In this document: piece after piece, positions 1 through 6,545 of the stretch
Layout: each line of letters opens with the position of its first letter
Numbering within the stretch: the stretch's first letter is position 1
NCBI GenBank assembly: GCA_021793895.1
Contig: JAJYRW010000081.1
Coordinates: forward strand, 1-6,545
Length of the DNA: 6,545 nt
Source of the DNA: Actinomycetes bacterium
GTDB lineage: Bacteria; Actinomycetota; Actinomycetes; Actinomycetales; JAJYRW01
Reading direction: 5' to 3'
The notes under the pieces: model-generated
Databases searched by the model: none
The model's input: the letters and a program-made list of their open reading frames with translations, nothing else
What the model was told of the DNA's origin: nothing
Program-made: the position numbers and the translations under genes

Positions 1-3000
1 ATCCGCGTCCAAGGTGAGTTTCGTTGTGGCTGTGAAGTTGCCGTCCGGCAGATCTTGCAGAACGATATTCGGAGTGTCACCACCTGCGCCGTAGATGTCC
101 GTGAGACTTGTTGGAATTACCAGGTGACCGTCTTCGACACGCAGGTCTTGGCTCTCGCGAATGATGGTGTCCCACCGGTTGTGATCGAGTTCATCACCAT
201 CAAATCCATCGGATCTTCCATCCAGGCACATCATGCCTTGCTGGGAAACCCGAATTTCCACGGATTCTTCATTAACAGCACCACCCTGGTCAGTCACTGT
301 GACGCGAGACCGGTAGGTTCCCGGCGCAGTATAAACATGGGTGGGATTCTGTTCAGTGGAGTGATTCCCGTCGCCAAAGTTCCATTCGAAAGTGACTTCA
401 TCACCTTCTGGATCAGTTGCGTCAGCCGTAAAGTTGACCGGCAGTGGCGCGGGACCAGACTCAGGATCGGCCGAGACGTCTACCTCCGGGCGCATGTTTG
501 CAGTTACACCTTTGCCGTCGAAATCAACGAAATTCACGTTGTACTGGCCGCCGGTATTTATGATGTATAACGACTGAGAATCAGTCGACACGTCATCGGG
601 AATTTCTATGTCAAAGAAATCCCATTCTTGCCATCCGCCAGTTGCCGGAATGTCAACCGAACCAACGAGTTCACCGTTTTCGGGGTCTCCCAAACGCACT
701 TCAAGGGAACCGCCTGTTTCGGAGGCACCCCTAATCGACATCGAATCAATGCCAACCAGGGAAACCGGGTCGAATGAGAACCAGTCACCTAGTTCGATAT
801 GACCGACGTTCGAGTAACCACCGAGCGGATCAGATGTTTTTTCAGCCTGCACGCCGGGATCACCTTCAGGATGGTCTCCCACGCGTCCAGTATCCGAATA
901 ATATTCAGCTTCTTTGCGCTTCGTTTGCAGAACAACTACTTCTTGCGTGCGCAGTGGCTGAGCATCCCCGTAACCTTTATCGGTGTACGTCATTGTGATC
1001 ACGCCAAAAATATTGGCGCCAGCATGGCCCTCATCGCCCGGAATTACAAGGCGTCCTTCACATCCGTAATAAAAATCGTACGGGTGCGCGTGCTCGTCAT
1101 GGCCCAACGCAGGCTGGGTGACAACTTCTTGGCAGTCAATATCGCCGTCCTCGGGATCTGTAACGTCAATTTCGTAGTCAATTTGATCACCCCACTCGAA
1201 GAAACCGCCTTGCGGTGGCCATTGCACATCTACGGTTGGAGCGGTATTTCCCGCCGTAATTTCGATTGACGAAATCGCCTCTTTGCCAAACTCATCAGTC
1301 ACAGTGAGCATTGCCGTATATGTGCCAGCATCAACATATGTGTGCTGGACGATCTCTTCGCCACTCACTACTGGGCTGCCGTCACCGAAATCCCACGCCA
1401 TGGTGAAATCCGAACCATCTGGATGCCGCGAATTTGAACCATCGAATGTGACTTCTAGCGGGAGCGAGCCATTCGTTTTATCAGCGCTTAGCCGTGCGAT
1501 GGGAGAGCGGTCGCCGGAAACATAATCAATGCGGTAAAGCCCTGAATCAGCGTTGTCCCCGCCGAAACCGCTTCCCCATTCAATTACATATAGTGCTCCG
1601 TCATAACCCCAGCGCATAGCGTGTGGACGCTTGAACGTCCACTCAGAAAAGATCTCATCGATATCAGTGACGTGGAGCGGGTCGGTCATGTCGAATGAGA
1701 ACATTTTGTTGGTGTTCCATTCGCCGAAGATGGCCTTGTTATCCCAGTATTCGGGCCATTTTCGTTCCGAATCGAGGCCATCGTCATAGTGGTACACGCC
1801 GCCCGCCATGGGGGCTCCGCCGCCTCCAATTTCTGGGAAGTCCGGATTTGTCCCGTACCCATACCAGATATCGGGTTCGACATTCGGTGGTAATTCAGTT
1901 AGTCCCGTGTTGTTAGGAGAAACGTTAACCAGATTGTCACAATCCCACTTTGGTCCGGATTGGCCCGTATCAAAGTCGTAGTAATTGTATGACTCGCCGC
2001 CATGACAGAAGGGCCAACCATAGTTACCGGGCTCGTCAACGATGTTCCATTCCACGCGCCCGTCCGGACCGCGGTCGGGATCAGCTGTGCTGGCATCAGG
2101 GCCGTAGTCAGCTACAAGGAGTGCATCAGTTCGCTTATCAATACCCACCTTAAACGGATTGCGGAAGCCCATTGCGAAAATCTCCGGCTTCGTCAGATCT
2201 GGGTCCGCATTCTCGAAAAGGTTCCCAGAAGGAACGGTGTAGCTCCCGTCATCCTGTGGCGTGATGCGCAAAACTTTTCCGGAAAGGCTGTTGGTATTAC
2301 CTGACGTGCGCTGAGCATCCCATGCTTCACGCCCTGGGCGCTCATCGTGAGGAGAATATGCATCAGAGGCGAAGGGGTTTGTATTATCCCCAGTGGCAAT
2401 GTATAGGTTCCCTTGCGAGTCAAATTGCAGGGCACCGCCGGCGTGGCAGCACTCATCGCGCTGAACCGGAACCTCTAGCAGAACCTCTTCGGTGTCAATA
2501 TCAAGCACATCACCCTCAAGGGTGAAACGGGATACACGGTCACTGTCACTACCGTCAGGTGAGTAGTACAGATATATCCAATTATTCACAATAAAGTTCG
2601 GATCCAGCTCGATGCCTACGAGTCCGAATTCTTGGACGAGGGTGACGTCCAACCGGCCCGCCGTCTTCACACCACCGTTTTCACCGACCACCATGACGCG
2701 TCCATCGCGCTCGATGTAAAACGTCCGACCATCGGGCGACGGAGCCATATCCATGGGATTAGAAGTGTTCTCAGATAACGAAACTTTTTCGAAGTTATCG
2801 CTTTGCGTGGCCGAACAATTCGCGGGAACAACTCCCGCAGCGGTTTCAATTCCGCCGAGGATCAACTGCTGAAAAACCGGATCCTCGTAGGCCTCGTCCG
2901 TGTGGCCGAGTCCGGTATACCAAGCACGACCACCATCGTAATCTTGGCACCACGTGATCGGGTGGTCATCTGTTCCCATATTGCCACCGGAATAACTCTT

Positions 3001-3600
3001 CTCGTCTAATTCCTGCAGCACATGGACTTGGCCTCTGGGGTTGGTTCGATAGTTATATAACTCGTCGAACCAGTCCATCGCCGGCGGGAAATGCGCCGTC
3101 GACGGGTGAACATGATCTGTCGTCTTGAGATTAACTTCCTGGTTTTCGGGGTGACTGTCGAACCAGGCGCCTACCAGGCCGCCATACCAGTCCCATTCAT
3201 ATTCAGTATCCGATGCCGCGTGAATTCCCGCATAACCTCCACCTGCCTGAATGTAATTTTCGAAGGCCAGTTTTTGTTCCGCGTTCAGGACCGTTCCTGT
3301 TGTCGAGAGCCAGACCACAGCGTCGTAGTCGGCTAGGTTTTCGTCCGTGAAGTCGCTGGAATCTTCCGTGAGATCAACATGAAAATTATGCTCTTCACCC
3401 AATTGGGTGATCATGTCTTTTCCGGCCCCTATCGATCCATGTCGAAATCCGGCCGTTTTCGAAAATACTAAAACTGAGTACTCGGCTTCAGGCTCATCAG
3501 CCATTGCTATTCCCGCAGGTAATAACAGGGCCGTCCCTGTGCCGAGCGCAACTGCTGCGCGTATTCTGGCAACAGCCGATCGTTTCTTAACGATTGACAC
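1..3600 (-). CDS. Secreted ThuA / PQQ-type sugar dehydrogenase / PKD / CBM6-like multidomain protein (C-terminus beyond left edge)
   Basis: The frame is open for exactly 1200 codons, from a GTG at 3600 to the window edge, with no stop, so the C-terminus is missing. Residues 1-34 form a signal peptide: basic start (KKR), hydrophobic stretch about 15-32, probable cleavage after AMA. Residues 41-255 are a ThuA domain (GGGYAGIHAASDTEY at 120-134, then FDSHP). Residues 270-695 are a glucose/sorbosone dehydrogenase-type six-bladed propeller, with CCHAGG (His386, expected catalytic base), GFRNP (Arg480) and NYGWP (526-530). PKD domains lie at about 697-783 (WDFGDGS) and 1037-1119 (WNFGDGN). Between them are a Cys/His-rich segment (785-890) and a CBM6-like domain (897-1031, EAE start, GDWFSF, GGWQEWD). 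From 1125 a concanavalin-like domain of the DUF1349/GH43_C2 type begins (DGFDGDELDHNRW). The family is probably exported and acts on extracellular carbohydrate; the substrate is unknown. PQQ use is inferred from the family. GC content seems lower than in its neighbours. Confidence 0.93.
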   Translation of the reverse strand, partial: MSIVKKRSAVARIRAAVALGTGTALLLPAGIAMADEPEAEYSVLVFSKTAGFRHGSIGAGKDMITQLGEEHNFHVDLTEDSSDFTDENLADYDAVVWLSTTGTVLNAEQKLAFENYIQAGGGYAGIHAASDTEYEWDWYGGLVGAWFDSHPENQEVNLKTTDHVHPSTAHFPPAMDWFDELYNYRTNPRGQVHVLQELDEKSYSGGNMGTDDHPITWCQDYDGGRAWYTGLGHTDEAYEDPVFQQLILGGIETAAGVVPANCSATQSDNFEKVSLSENTSNPMDMAPSPDGRTFYIERDGRVMVVGENGGVKTAGRLDVTLVQEFGLVGIELDPNFIVNNWIYLYYSPDGSDSDRVSRFTLEGDVLDIDTEEVLLEVPVQRDECCHAGGALQFDSQGNLYIATGDNTNPFASDAYSPHDERPGREAWDAQRTSGNTNSLSGKVLRITPQDDGSYTVPSGNLFENADPDLTKPEIFAMGFRNPFKVGIDKRTDALLVADYGPDASTADPDRGPDGRVEWNIVDEPGNYGWPFCHGGESYNYYDFDTGQSGPKWDCDNLVNVSPNNTGLTELPPNVEPDIWYGYGTNPDFPEIGGGGAPMAGGVYHYDDGLDSERKWPEYWDNKAIFGEWNTNKMFSFDMTDPLHVTDIDEIFSEWTFKRPHAMRWGYDGALYVIEWGSGFGGDNADSGLYRIDYVSGDRSPIARLSADKTNGSLPLEVTFDGSNSRHPDGSDFTMAWDFGDGSPVVSGEEIVQHTYVDAGTYTAMLTVTDEFGKEAISSIEITAGNTAPTVDVQWPPQGGFFEWGDQIDYEIDVTDPEDGDIDCQEVVTQPALGHDEHAHPYDFYYGCEGRLVIPGDEGHAGANIFGVITMTYTDKGYGDAQPLRTQEVVVLQTKRKEAEYYSDTGRVGDHPEGDPGVQAEKTSDPLGGYSNVGHIELGDWFSFDPVSLVGIDSMSIRGASETGGSLEVRLGDPENGELVGSVDIPATGGWQEWDFFDIEIPDDVSTDSQSLYIINTGGQYNVNFVDFDGKGVTANMRPEVDVSADPESGPAPLPVNFTADATDPEGDEVTFEWNFGDGNHSTEQNPTHVYTAPGTYRSRVTVTDQGGAVNEESVEIRVSQQGMMCLDGRSDGFDGDELDHNRWDTIIRESQDLRVEDGHLVIPTSLTDIYGAGGDTPNIVLQDLPDGNFTATTKLTLDAD

Positions 3601-3605
3601 GTTAA

Positions 3606-3611
3606 CTCCTC
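3606..3611 (-). promoter_or_regulatory. Ribosome binding site fixing the GTG start at 3600
   Basis: On the minus strand GAGGAG stands five bases before the GTG at 3600. The nearby ATG at 3616 is not a start for this frame, because it meets TAA after four codons. The GTG also places a classical signal peptide at the N-terminus, so the start is well supported. Confidence 0.85.
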
Positions 3612-3667
3612 GTCATTGAGAGATTGAAATACGTGTGGGGATGTCTTTAGAAGAGAACCTCCCTTCA

Positions 3668-3690
3668 GATCGTTCAAGGAACGATCGTTC
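3668..3690. promoter_or_regulatory. Nested palindromes, candidate repressor operator upstream of the ThuA-domain gene
   Basis: GATCGTTC (3668-3675) and GAACGATC (3679-3686) form an 8-bp inverted repeat with a 3-bp spacer. The right arm is also part of a perfect 12-bp palindrome, GAACGATCGTTC (3679-3690). As a result GATCGTTCA occurs twice, 15 bp apart. The site begins 67 bp before the start codon, where a promoter would be expected. A TTGAAC within it (minus strand) could be a -35 element, but no convincing -10 follows. Short palindromes of this form are typical of TetR-type regulator sites; the regulator is unknown and not encoded here. Confidence 0.5.
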
Positions 3691-3691
3691 A

Positions 3692-3715
3692 GAAACTGAC
3701 CGGCGAGTCAGTTTC
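3692..3715 (-). repeat. 9-bp inverted repeat with 6-base loop between isomerase and ThuA-domain genes
   Basis: GAAACTGAC (3692-3700) and GTCAGTTTC (3707-3715) are perfect complements around CGGCGA. In minus-strand RNA this would be a second hairpin just after the GC-rich one at 3722-3753 and just before the nested palindromes. It could be the second part of a tandem terminator, or a second operator for the ThuA-domain gene. No long U tract follows it, so the role is undecided. Confidence 0.5.
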
Positions 3716-3721
3716 GAAAGT

Positions 3722-3753
3722 GGCCCGCTGCTCCCCGACAGGAACAGCGGGCC
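3722..3753 (-). terminator. GC-rich terminator-like hairpin after the isomerase gene
   Basis: GGCCCGCTG (3722-3730) pairs perfectly with CAGCGGGCC (3745-3753). In minus-strand RNA the stem extends through a G-U wobble and three more pairs to 13 bp with a 6-base loop. On the plus strand the wobble becomes a C-A mismatch, so the structure favours minus-strand transcription. It starts 15 bp beyond the isomerase stop codon. The tail after the stem (ACTTTCG) is a poor U tract, so termination may be partial or aided by other factors. Confidence 0.6.
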
Positions 3754-3768
3754 GCGCTTTTGGAGCTA

Positions 3769-4773
3769 TCAGCGGGTGCTGAAAGCTGCGTCAAATGCCG
3801 CCGCGGGCGGGTCAAAGGCGAAAGTCTTCACAAATTTGATCGCCTCAGGTGCACCGATCATGCGGTCCATGCCGGCGTCTTCCCACTCCACGGAGAGGGG
3901 GCCGTCATATCCGATGGTGTTGAGCATTCGGAAGCAGTCTTCCCAGGGAACGTCACCGTGACCGGTAGAGATGAAGTCCCAGCCGCGGCGCGGGTCAGCC
4001 CAGGGCAAGTGCGAGCCCAAGCGCCCGTTGCGGCCGTTGTTTACCCGGCGCTTGGAGTCCTTGCAGTGAACGTGGAAGATGTGATCTTTGAAGTCCCACA
4101 AGAAACCCACCGGGTCGAGGTCTTGCCACATAAAGTGGCTTGGATCCCAGTTAATACCAAAGACCTCGGGCCGATTTATCGTCTCCAAGGTGCGCTCGGC
4201 TGTCCAATAGTCATAGGCGATCTCGGAGGGGTGTACTTCTAAAGCGAAGCGAACGCCCTCTTCTTCAAATACATCAAGAATGGGATTCCACCGGTCAGCA
4301 AAGTCTTGATAGCCCGCGTCAATGAGTTCATCCGCCACGGGCGGGAACATTGCCACGTACTTCCAAATCGATGAACCGGTAAACCCATTTACCGTCTTTA
4401 CGCCCAGCTTCGCTGCTGCGCGGGCGGTCATCTTCATTTCTTCGGCCGCGCGCTGGCGCACGCCCTCGGGGTCACCATCGCCCCAAATACGATCAGGCAG
4501 CATATCGCGATGGCGCTGATCGATCGGATCATCGCAGACGGCTTGGCCCTTGAGGTGATTCGAAATTGCGTAAACGTTGAGGCCATGGCGTTCAAGGACC
4601 TCCCGCTTTGCGGGGATGTAGCTGTCATCTTCTACCGCTGCCCACGGGTCGAAGTGGTCGCCCCAGCAGGCAATTTCGAGGCCGTCATAACCCCACGATG
4701 ATGCCAGTCGCGCGACTTCTTCAAAGGGCAAATCTGCCCATTGGCCGGTAAATAGTGTGATGGGTCGTGCCAT
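3769..4773 (-). CDS. Sugar phosphate isomerase/epimerase family protein (AP endonuclease 2-type TIM barrel)
   Basis: This 334-residue cytoplasmic protein is full length for the family of xylose-isomerase-like TIM barrels (AP_endonuc_2), which includes IolE, IolI and sugar 3-epimerases. The expected metal site is visible: Glu179 (ALEVHP), Asp210 with His213 (NWDPSHF), His236 (HVHCKD) and Glu296 (SVEWED). Their spacing fits a divalent-metal enzyme of this fold. The likely chemistry is isomerisation or epimerisation of a sugar or keto-sugar; some relatives instead cleave 3-keto-glycosides. The ATG start has AAAGGAG nine bases upstream. The gene follows the oxidoreductase after only 20 bp, so the two are probably co-transcribed and act in sequence on one substrate. 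The fold and metal site are clear; the substrate is not. A GC-rich hairpin follows the stop codon. Confidence 0.93.
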   Translation of the reverse strand: MARPITLFTGQWADLPFEEVARLASSWGYDGLEIACWGDHFDPWAAVEDDSYIPAKREVLERHGLNVYAISNHLKGQAVCDDPIDQRHRDMLPDRIWGDGDPEGVRQRAAEEMKMTARAAAKLGVKTVNGFTGSSIWKYVAMFPPVADELIDAGYQDFADRWNPILDVFEEEGVRFALEVHPSEIAYDYWTAERTLETINRPEVFGINWDPSHFMWQDLDPVGFLWDFKDHIFHVHCKDSKRRVNNGRNGRLGSHLPWADPRRGWDFISTGHGDVPWEDCFRMLNTIGYDGPLSVEWEDAGMDRMIGAPEAIKFVKTFAFDPPAAAFDAAFSTR

Positions 4774-4793
4774 GAAACTTCACTCCTTTGTGC

Positions 4794-5987
4794 TTAGGAA
4801 ACGTCAGTCCAAACGGTGCCGGCATCGCTGGATTCCTCCACGGCGGCCAAAACGCGTTGCACGACCAAACCGTCGGCAAATGAGGGCAATGGTTGCTTCT
4901 TCTCGGCAATATCGCGCACCAGGTCAGCAGCCTGGTGCACAAAGCCGTGCTCATAGCCCAAACCGTGCCCCGCGGGCCACCAGGCCGCAATATATGGGTG
5001 GACGTCTTCGGTGGCGATGATGCGGCGATAGCCGGCCGTTTGCTGGTCATCGCCCGCGTCGTAATACTCCAAAACGTTCATGTCTTCGAAGTCGAAGGCT
5101 ATTGAACCCTTTGTCCCGTTGATTTCGATGCGAATGGCGTTCTTGCGGCCCCAGGCAAAGCGCGTGGCTTCGAACGTGGCAATAGCCCCGCCCGAAAAAC
5201 GGGCCAAGAACAGCGCCGCGTCATCAACGGTAACCGGGCCTCGCTCAGTGCCCGCTTCGCCTGATAGCCCGCTGGAGGCAACCGCAACGGGCCGCTCCTT
5301 CACAAAAGTTTCCAGCATGCCGGTTACCCCGGTGATGGATTCGCCGGTCATGTACTGAGTCAGATCAATAATGTGAGCGCCAATATCGCCTAGCGCACCG
5401 GAGCCGGCCTTTTCCTTATCCAATCGCCAAGCAAGTGGAGCGTTCTCATCGGCGAGCCAGTCTTGTAAGTACTGAGCTCGAACCTGACGAATTGGCCCGA
5501 TCTTTCCCGCCGCGATCATTTCGCGCGCCAACGCCACCGCCGGCACCCGGCGGTAGGTAAATCCAACCATCGCCTTGGCGCCGGTTTTCGCGGCCACTTC
5601 CGCCGCAGCGGCCATTGCTTCGGCCTCGGCGACGGAATTAGCTAGTGGCTTTTCGCACAGCACGTGCTTGCCAGCTTTTAACGCTGCAATAGCAATTTCA
5701 GCGTGCGTGTCGCCAGGCGTGCACACATCGATTAAATCGACCTCATCGCTTTCAACGACGGCGCGCCAGTCCGTGGCGTAGGTTTTCCAACCAAGGCGCG
5801 TGGCGGCCTGGGCCACAGCCTCTTCATTGCGGCCAACGATGGTCTGCATCACCGGATTGAGTGGCAGATCAAAAAATTTCGGGGCGACTCGCCAGCCTTG
5901 CGAGTGCGCCTCGCCCATAAATGAGTACCCGATCATGCCGATGCGAAGTTGCGGGCGCTCATCTGCGGGAGCTTGCGGAAGACTCAT
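4794..5987 (-). CDS. Gfo/Idh/MocA family NAD(P)-dependent sugar oxidoreductase
   Basis: With the start at 5987 this is a 397-residue cytoplasmic dehydrogenase. The N-terminal Rossmann fold shows the dinucleotide-binding loop (GMIGYSFMG, 17-25) and the family signature CEKPLA (111-116) with the catalytic Lys113. The C-terminal alpha/beta domain has the DxGxH motif (GDIGAHIIDL, 200-209), giving Asp201 and His205. The family oxidises a ring hydroxyl of sugars, inositols or glycosides to a ketone, or runs the reverse reaction. The placement between a sugar-binding protein gene and a TIM-barrel isomerase gene points to catabolism of an imported sugar or derivative. The frame extends upstream to a GTG at 6050, but that would put the start inside a hairpin and add 21 residues ahead of the usual N-terminus. 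Substrate and cofactor preference (NAD or NADP) cannot be read from the sequence. ThuB of trehalose use and inositol dehydrogenases are relatives. Confidence 0.93.
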   Translation of the reverse strand: MSLPQAPADERPQLRIGMIGYSFMGEAHSQGWRVAPKFFDLPLNPVMQTIVGRNEEAVAQAATRLGWKTYATDWRAVVESDEVDLIDVCTPGDTHAEIAIAALKAGKHVLCEKPLANSVAEAEAMAAAAEVAAKTGAKAMVGFTYRRVPAVALAREMIAAGKIGPIRQVRAQYLQDWLADENAPLAWRLDKEKAGSGALGDIGAHIIDLTQYMTGESITGVTGMLETFVKERPVAVASSGLSGEAGTERGPVTVDDAALFLARFSGGAIATFEATRFAWGRKNAIRIEINGTKGSIAFDFEDMNVLEYYDAGDDQQTAGYRRIIATEDVHPYIAAWWPAGHGLGYEHGFVHQAADLVRDIAEKKQPLPSFADGLVVQRVLAAVEESSDAGTVWTDVS

Positions 5988-5992
5988 GAATG

Positions 5993-5997
5993 TCACC
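5993..5997 (-). promoter_or_regulatory. Ribosome binding site supporting the oxidoreductase start at 5987
   Basis: GGTGA on the minus strand, five bases before the ATG at 5987, matches the 3' part of the consensus AAGGAGGTGA. It is weaker than the sites before the isomerase and ThuA-domain genes. Together with the Rossmann motif starting about 15 residues in, it favours 5987 over the upstream GTG at 6050. Confidence 0.6.
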
Positions 5998-6019
5998 AAT
6001 CTTGGATTGTGATTTGTGG

Positions 6020-6051
6020 TGTGGTGGCCGCGGTTTTGCGCGGCCACCACA
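6020..6051 (-). repeat. Perfect 13-bp intercistronic hairpin after the binding-protein gene
   Basis: TGTGGTGGCCGCG (6020-6032) and CGCGGCCACCACA (6039-6051) are exact complements with a six-base loop. The hairpin starts 25 bp after the binding-protein stop codon and ends 32 bp before the oxidoreductase start. No U run follows on the minus strand (the next bases are AATCACAATCC), so a simple terminator is unlikely. A stem that stabilises the upstream binding-protein mRNA or partly blocks read-through fits better. Such hairpins are common after ABC binding-protein genes, whose product is needed in excess. Confidence 0.75.
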
Positions 6052-6076
6052 ACCGGGGGCAGATTTTGCGTTCGAC

Positions 6077-6545
6077 CTAGGACTCGAAGGACATCGGCAG
6101 GTACTCGTCGACGTTGTCCTTAGTGACTACCGGTGCGTAGAGGTTAATCAAGCGCGGTACCTCAACCTCAACCAGATCGCTCATGGCTTTTTGCTGCACA
6201 AGCAAGCGTGCCAGTTTGATGCCGTCAGCGGCCTGCGTGGAGGGATACACAACAGTGGCCTGTACAAAGGAGTCTTCATCTTGGATGAGCTCCATCATGT
6301 CCTTGGAGCCGGCGCCACCGACGAGGAAGAACTCATCGCGGTCCGCTGCGTCGATAGCGGCCAATACTCCGATGCCCTGGTCATCATCGTGATTCCAGAT
6401 CGCATCGATCTCAGGTGCCGCTTGCAGCAGGTTCGAAGTGACCTCTTCACCGCTTTCTACAGTGAATTCGGCCGATACGCGGTGGTCGACAGACAGGCCG
6501 CAAGTCTCAAGTGCGTCAGCAAACCCTTGCGACCGGTCCTGCGTC
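6077..6545 (-). CDS. Sugar ABC transporter substrate-binding protein, type-1 periplasmic-binding fold (N-terminus beyond right edge)
   Basis: The visible 155 C-terminal residues end at a TAG. They match the second lobe of ribose/xylose-type binding proteins (Peripla_BP_4): a helix start DRSQGFADAL, then AAPEIDAIWNHDDDQGIGVLAAI around residues 42-64 of the fragment, the FLVGGAGSKDMMELI strand-helix unit, and the hinge-return segment QATVVYPSTQAADG. Asp and His residues in NHDDDQ lie where this family contacts sugar. In a Gram-positive actinobacterium the full protein would be a lipoprotein outside the membrane, but the signal peptide is out of view. The ATPase and permease genes are not in the window and may lie upstream. 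The downstream oxidoreductase and isomerase suggest that the captured ligand is their substrate, but the ligand cannot be named. Confidence 0.9.
   Translation of the reverse strand, partial: TQDRSQGFADALETCGLSVDHRVSAEFTVESGEEVTSNLLQAAPEIDAIWNHDDDQGIGVLAAIDAADRDEFFLVGGAGSKDMMELIQDEDSFVQATVVYPSTQAADGIKLARLLVQQKAMSDLVEVEVPRLINLYAPVVTKDNVDEYLPMSFES

Noticed and set aside
55..570. A 171-codon plus-strand open frame
   Set aside because: It is antisense to the C-terminal PKD and CBM6-like part of the large minus-strand protein, whose frame is open and has recognisable domains. The plus-strand translation has no recognisable motif.
799..1269. A 156-codon plus-strand open frame
   Set aside because: It overlaps the domain-rich minus-strand gene on the other strand and shows no family feature.
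1..3600. The ThuA-domain gene as a pseudogene, because only short minus-strand frames with both start and stop are apparent
   Set aside because: Reading codon by codon from the GTG at 3600 gives 1200 sense codons without a stop or frameshift. It lacks a stop only because the window ends.
3758..3761. TTTT after the GC-rich stem on the plus strand, suggesting a plus-strand terminator
   Set aside because: There is no plus-strand gene to terminate, and the stem pairs better in minus-strand RNA.
3635..4242. Two overlapping plus-strand frames (3635-3961 and 3760-4242)
   Set aside because: They run antisense to the isomerase gene and across its terminator-like hairpin. They have no plausible domain, and the minus-strand reading has a complete metal site.
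5988..6050. Longer N-terminus of the oxidoreductase from the GTG at 6050
   Set aside because: The GTG lies in the arm of a perfect hairpin, has no ribosome binding site, and the extra 21 residues look like translated spacer. The ATG at 5987 has GGTGA at five bases.

Overview
The window looks like the chromosome of a moderate-GC actinobacterium. This rests on the proteins: an actinobacterial-style secreted ThuA / PQQ-type sugar dehydrogenase / PKD protein, a sugar ABC transporter binding protein, and a Gfo/Idh/MocA oxidoreductase paired with a TIM-barrel sugar isomerase. Strong GGAG-type ribosome binding sites and a GTG start are also present. The genus cannot be determined from what is visible.

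All four genes lie on the minus strand, so the order of transcription is from right to left. (1) 6545-6077: the C-terminal 155 residues of a type-1 periplasmic sugar-binding protein, cut by the right edge. (2) After an 89-bp gap holding a perfect 13-bp hairpin: 5987-4794, a Gfo/Idh/MocA NAD(P)-dependent oxidoreductase. (3) After 20 bp: 4773-3769, a sugar phosphate isomerase/epimerase of the AP-endonuclease-2 TIM-barrel family. (4) After a 168-bp gap with a terminator-like hairpin and nested palindromes: 3600 to the left edge, at least 1200 codons of a secreted multidomain protein (signal peptide, ThuA, glucose/sorbosone dehydrogenase-type propeller, PKD, a Cys/His-rich segment, CBM6-like, PKD, start of a concanavalin-like domain). 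This frame is open throughout, but it has no stop inside the window.

The first three genes read as one sugar uptake and catabolism operon: a binding protein captures a sugar or sugar derivative, the dehydrogenase oxidises it, and the TIM-barrel enzyme isomerises, epimerises or cleaves the product. The fourth gene probably has its own promoter and would act outside the cell on carbohydrate. ThuA, Gfo/Idh and AP_endonuc_2 proteins occur together in pathways that oxidise glycosides to 3-keto sugars. A 3-keto-glycoside or unusual-sugar pathway is therefore a reasonable but unproven reading. No RNA genes, mobile elements or CRISPR arrays were seen.
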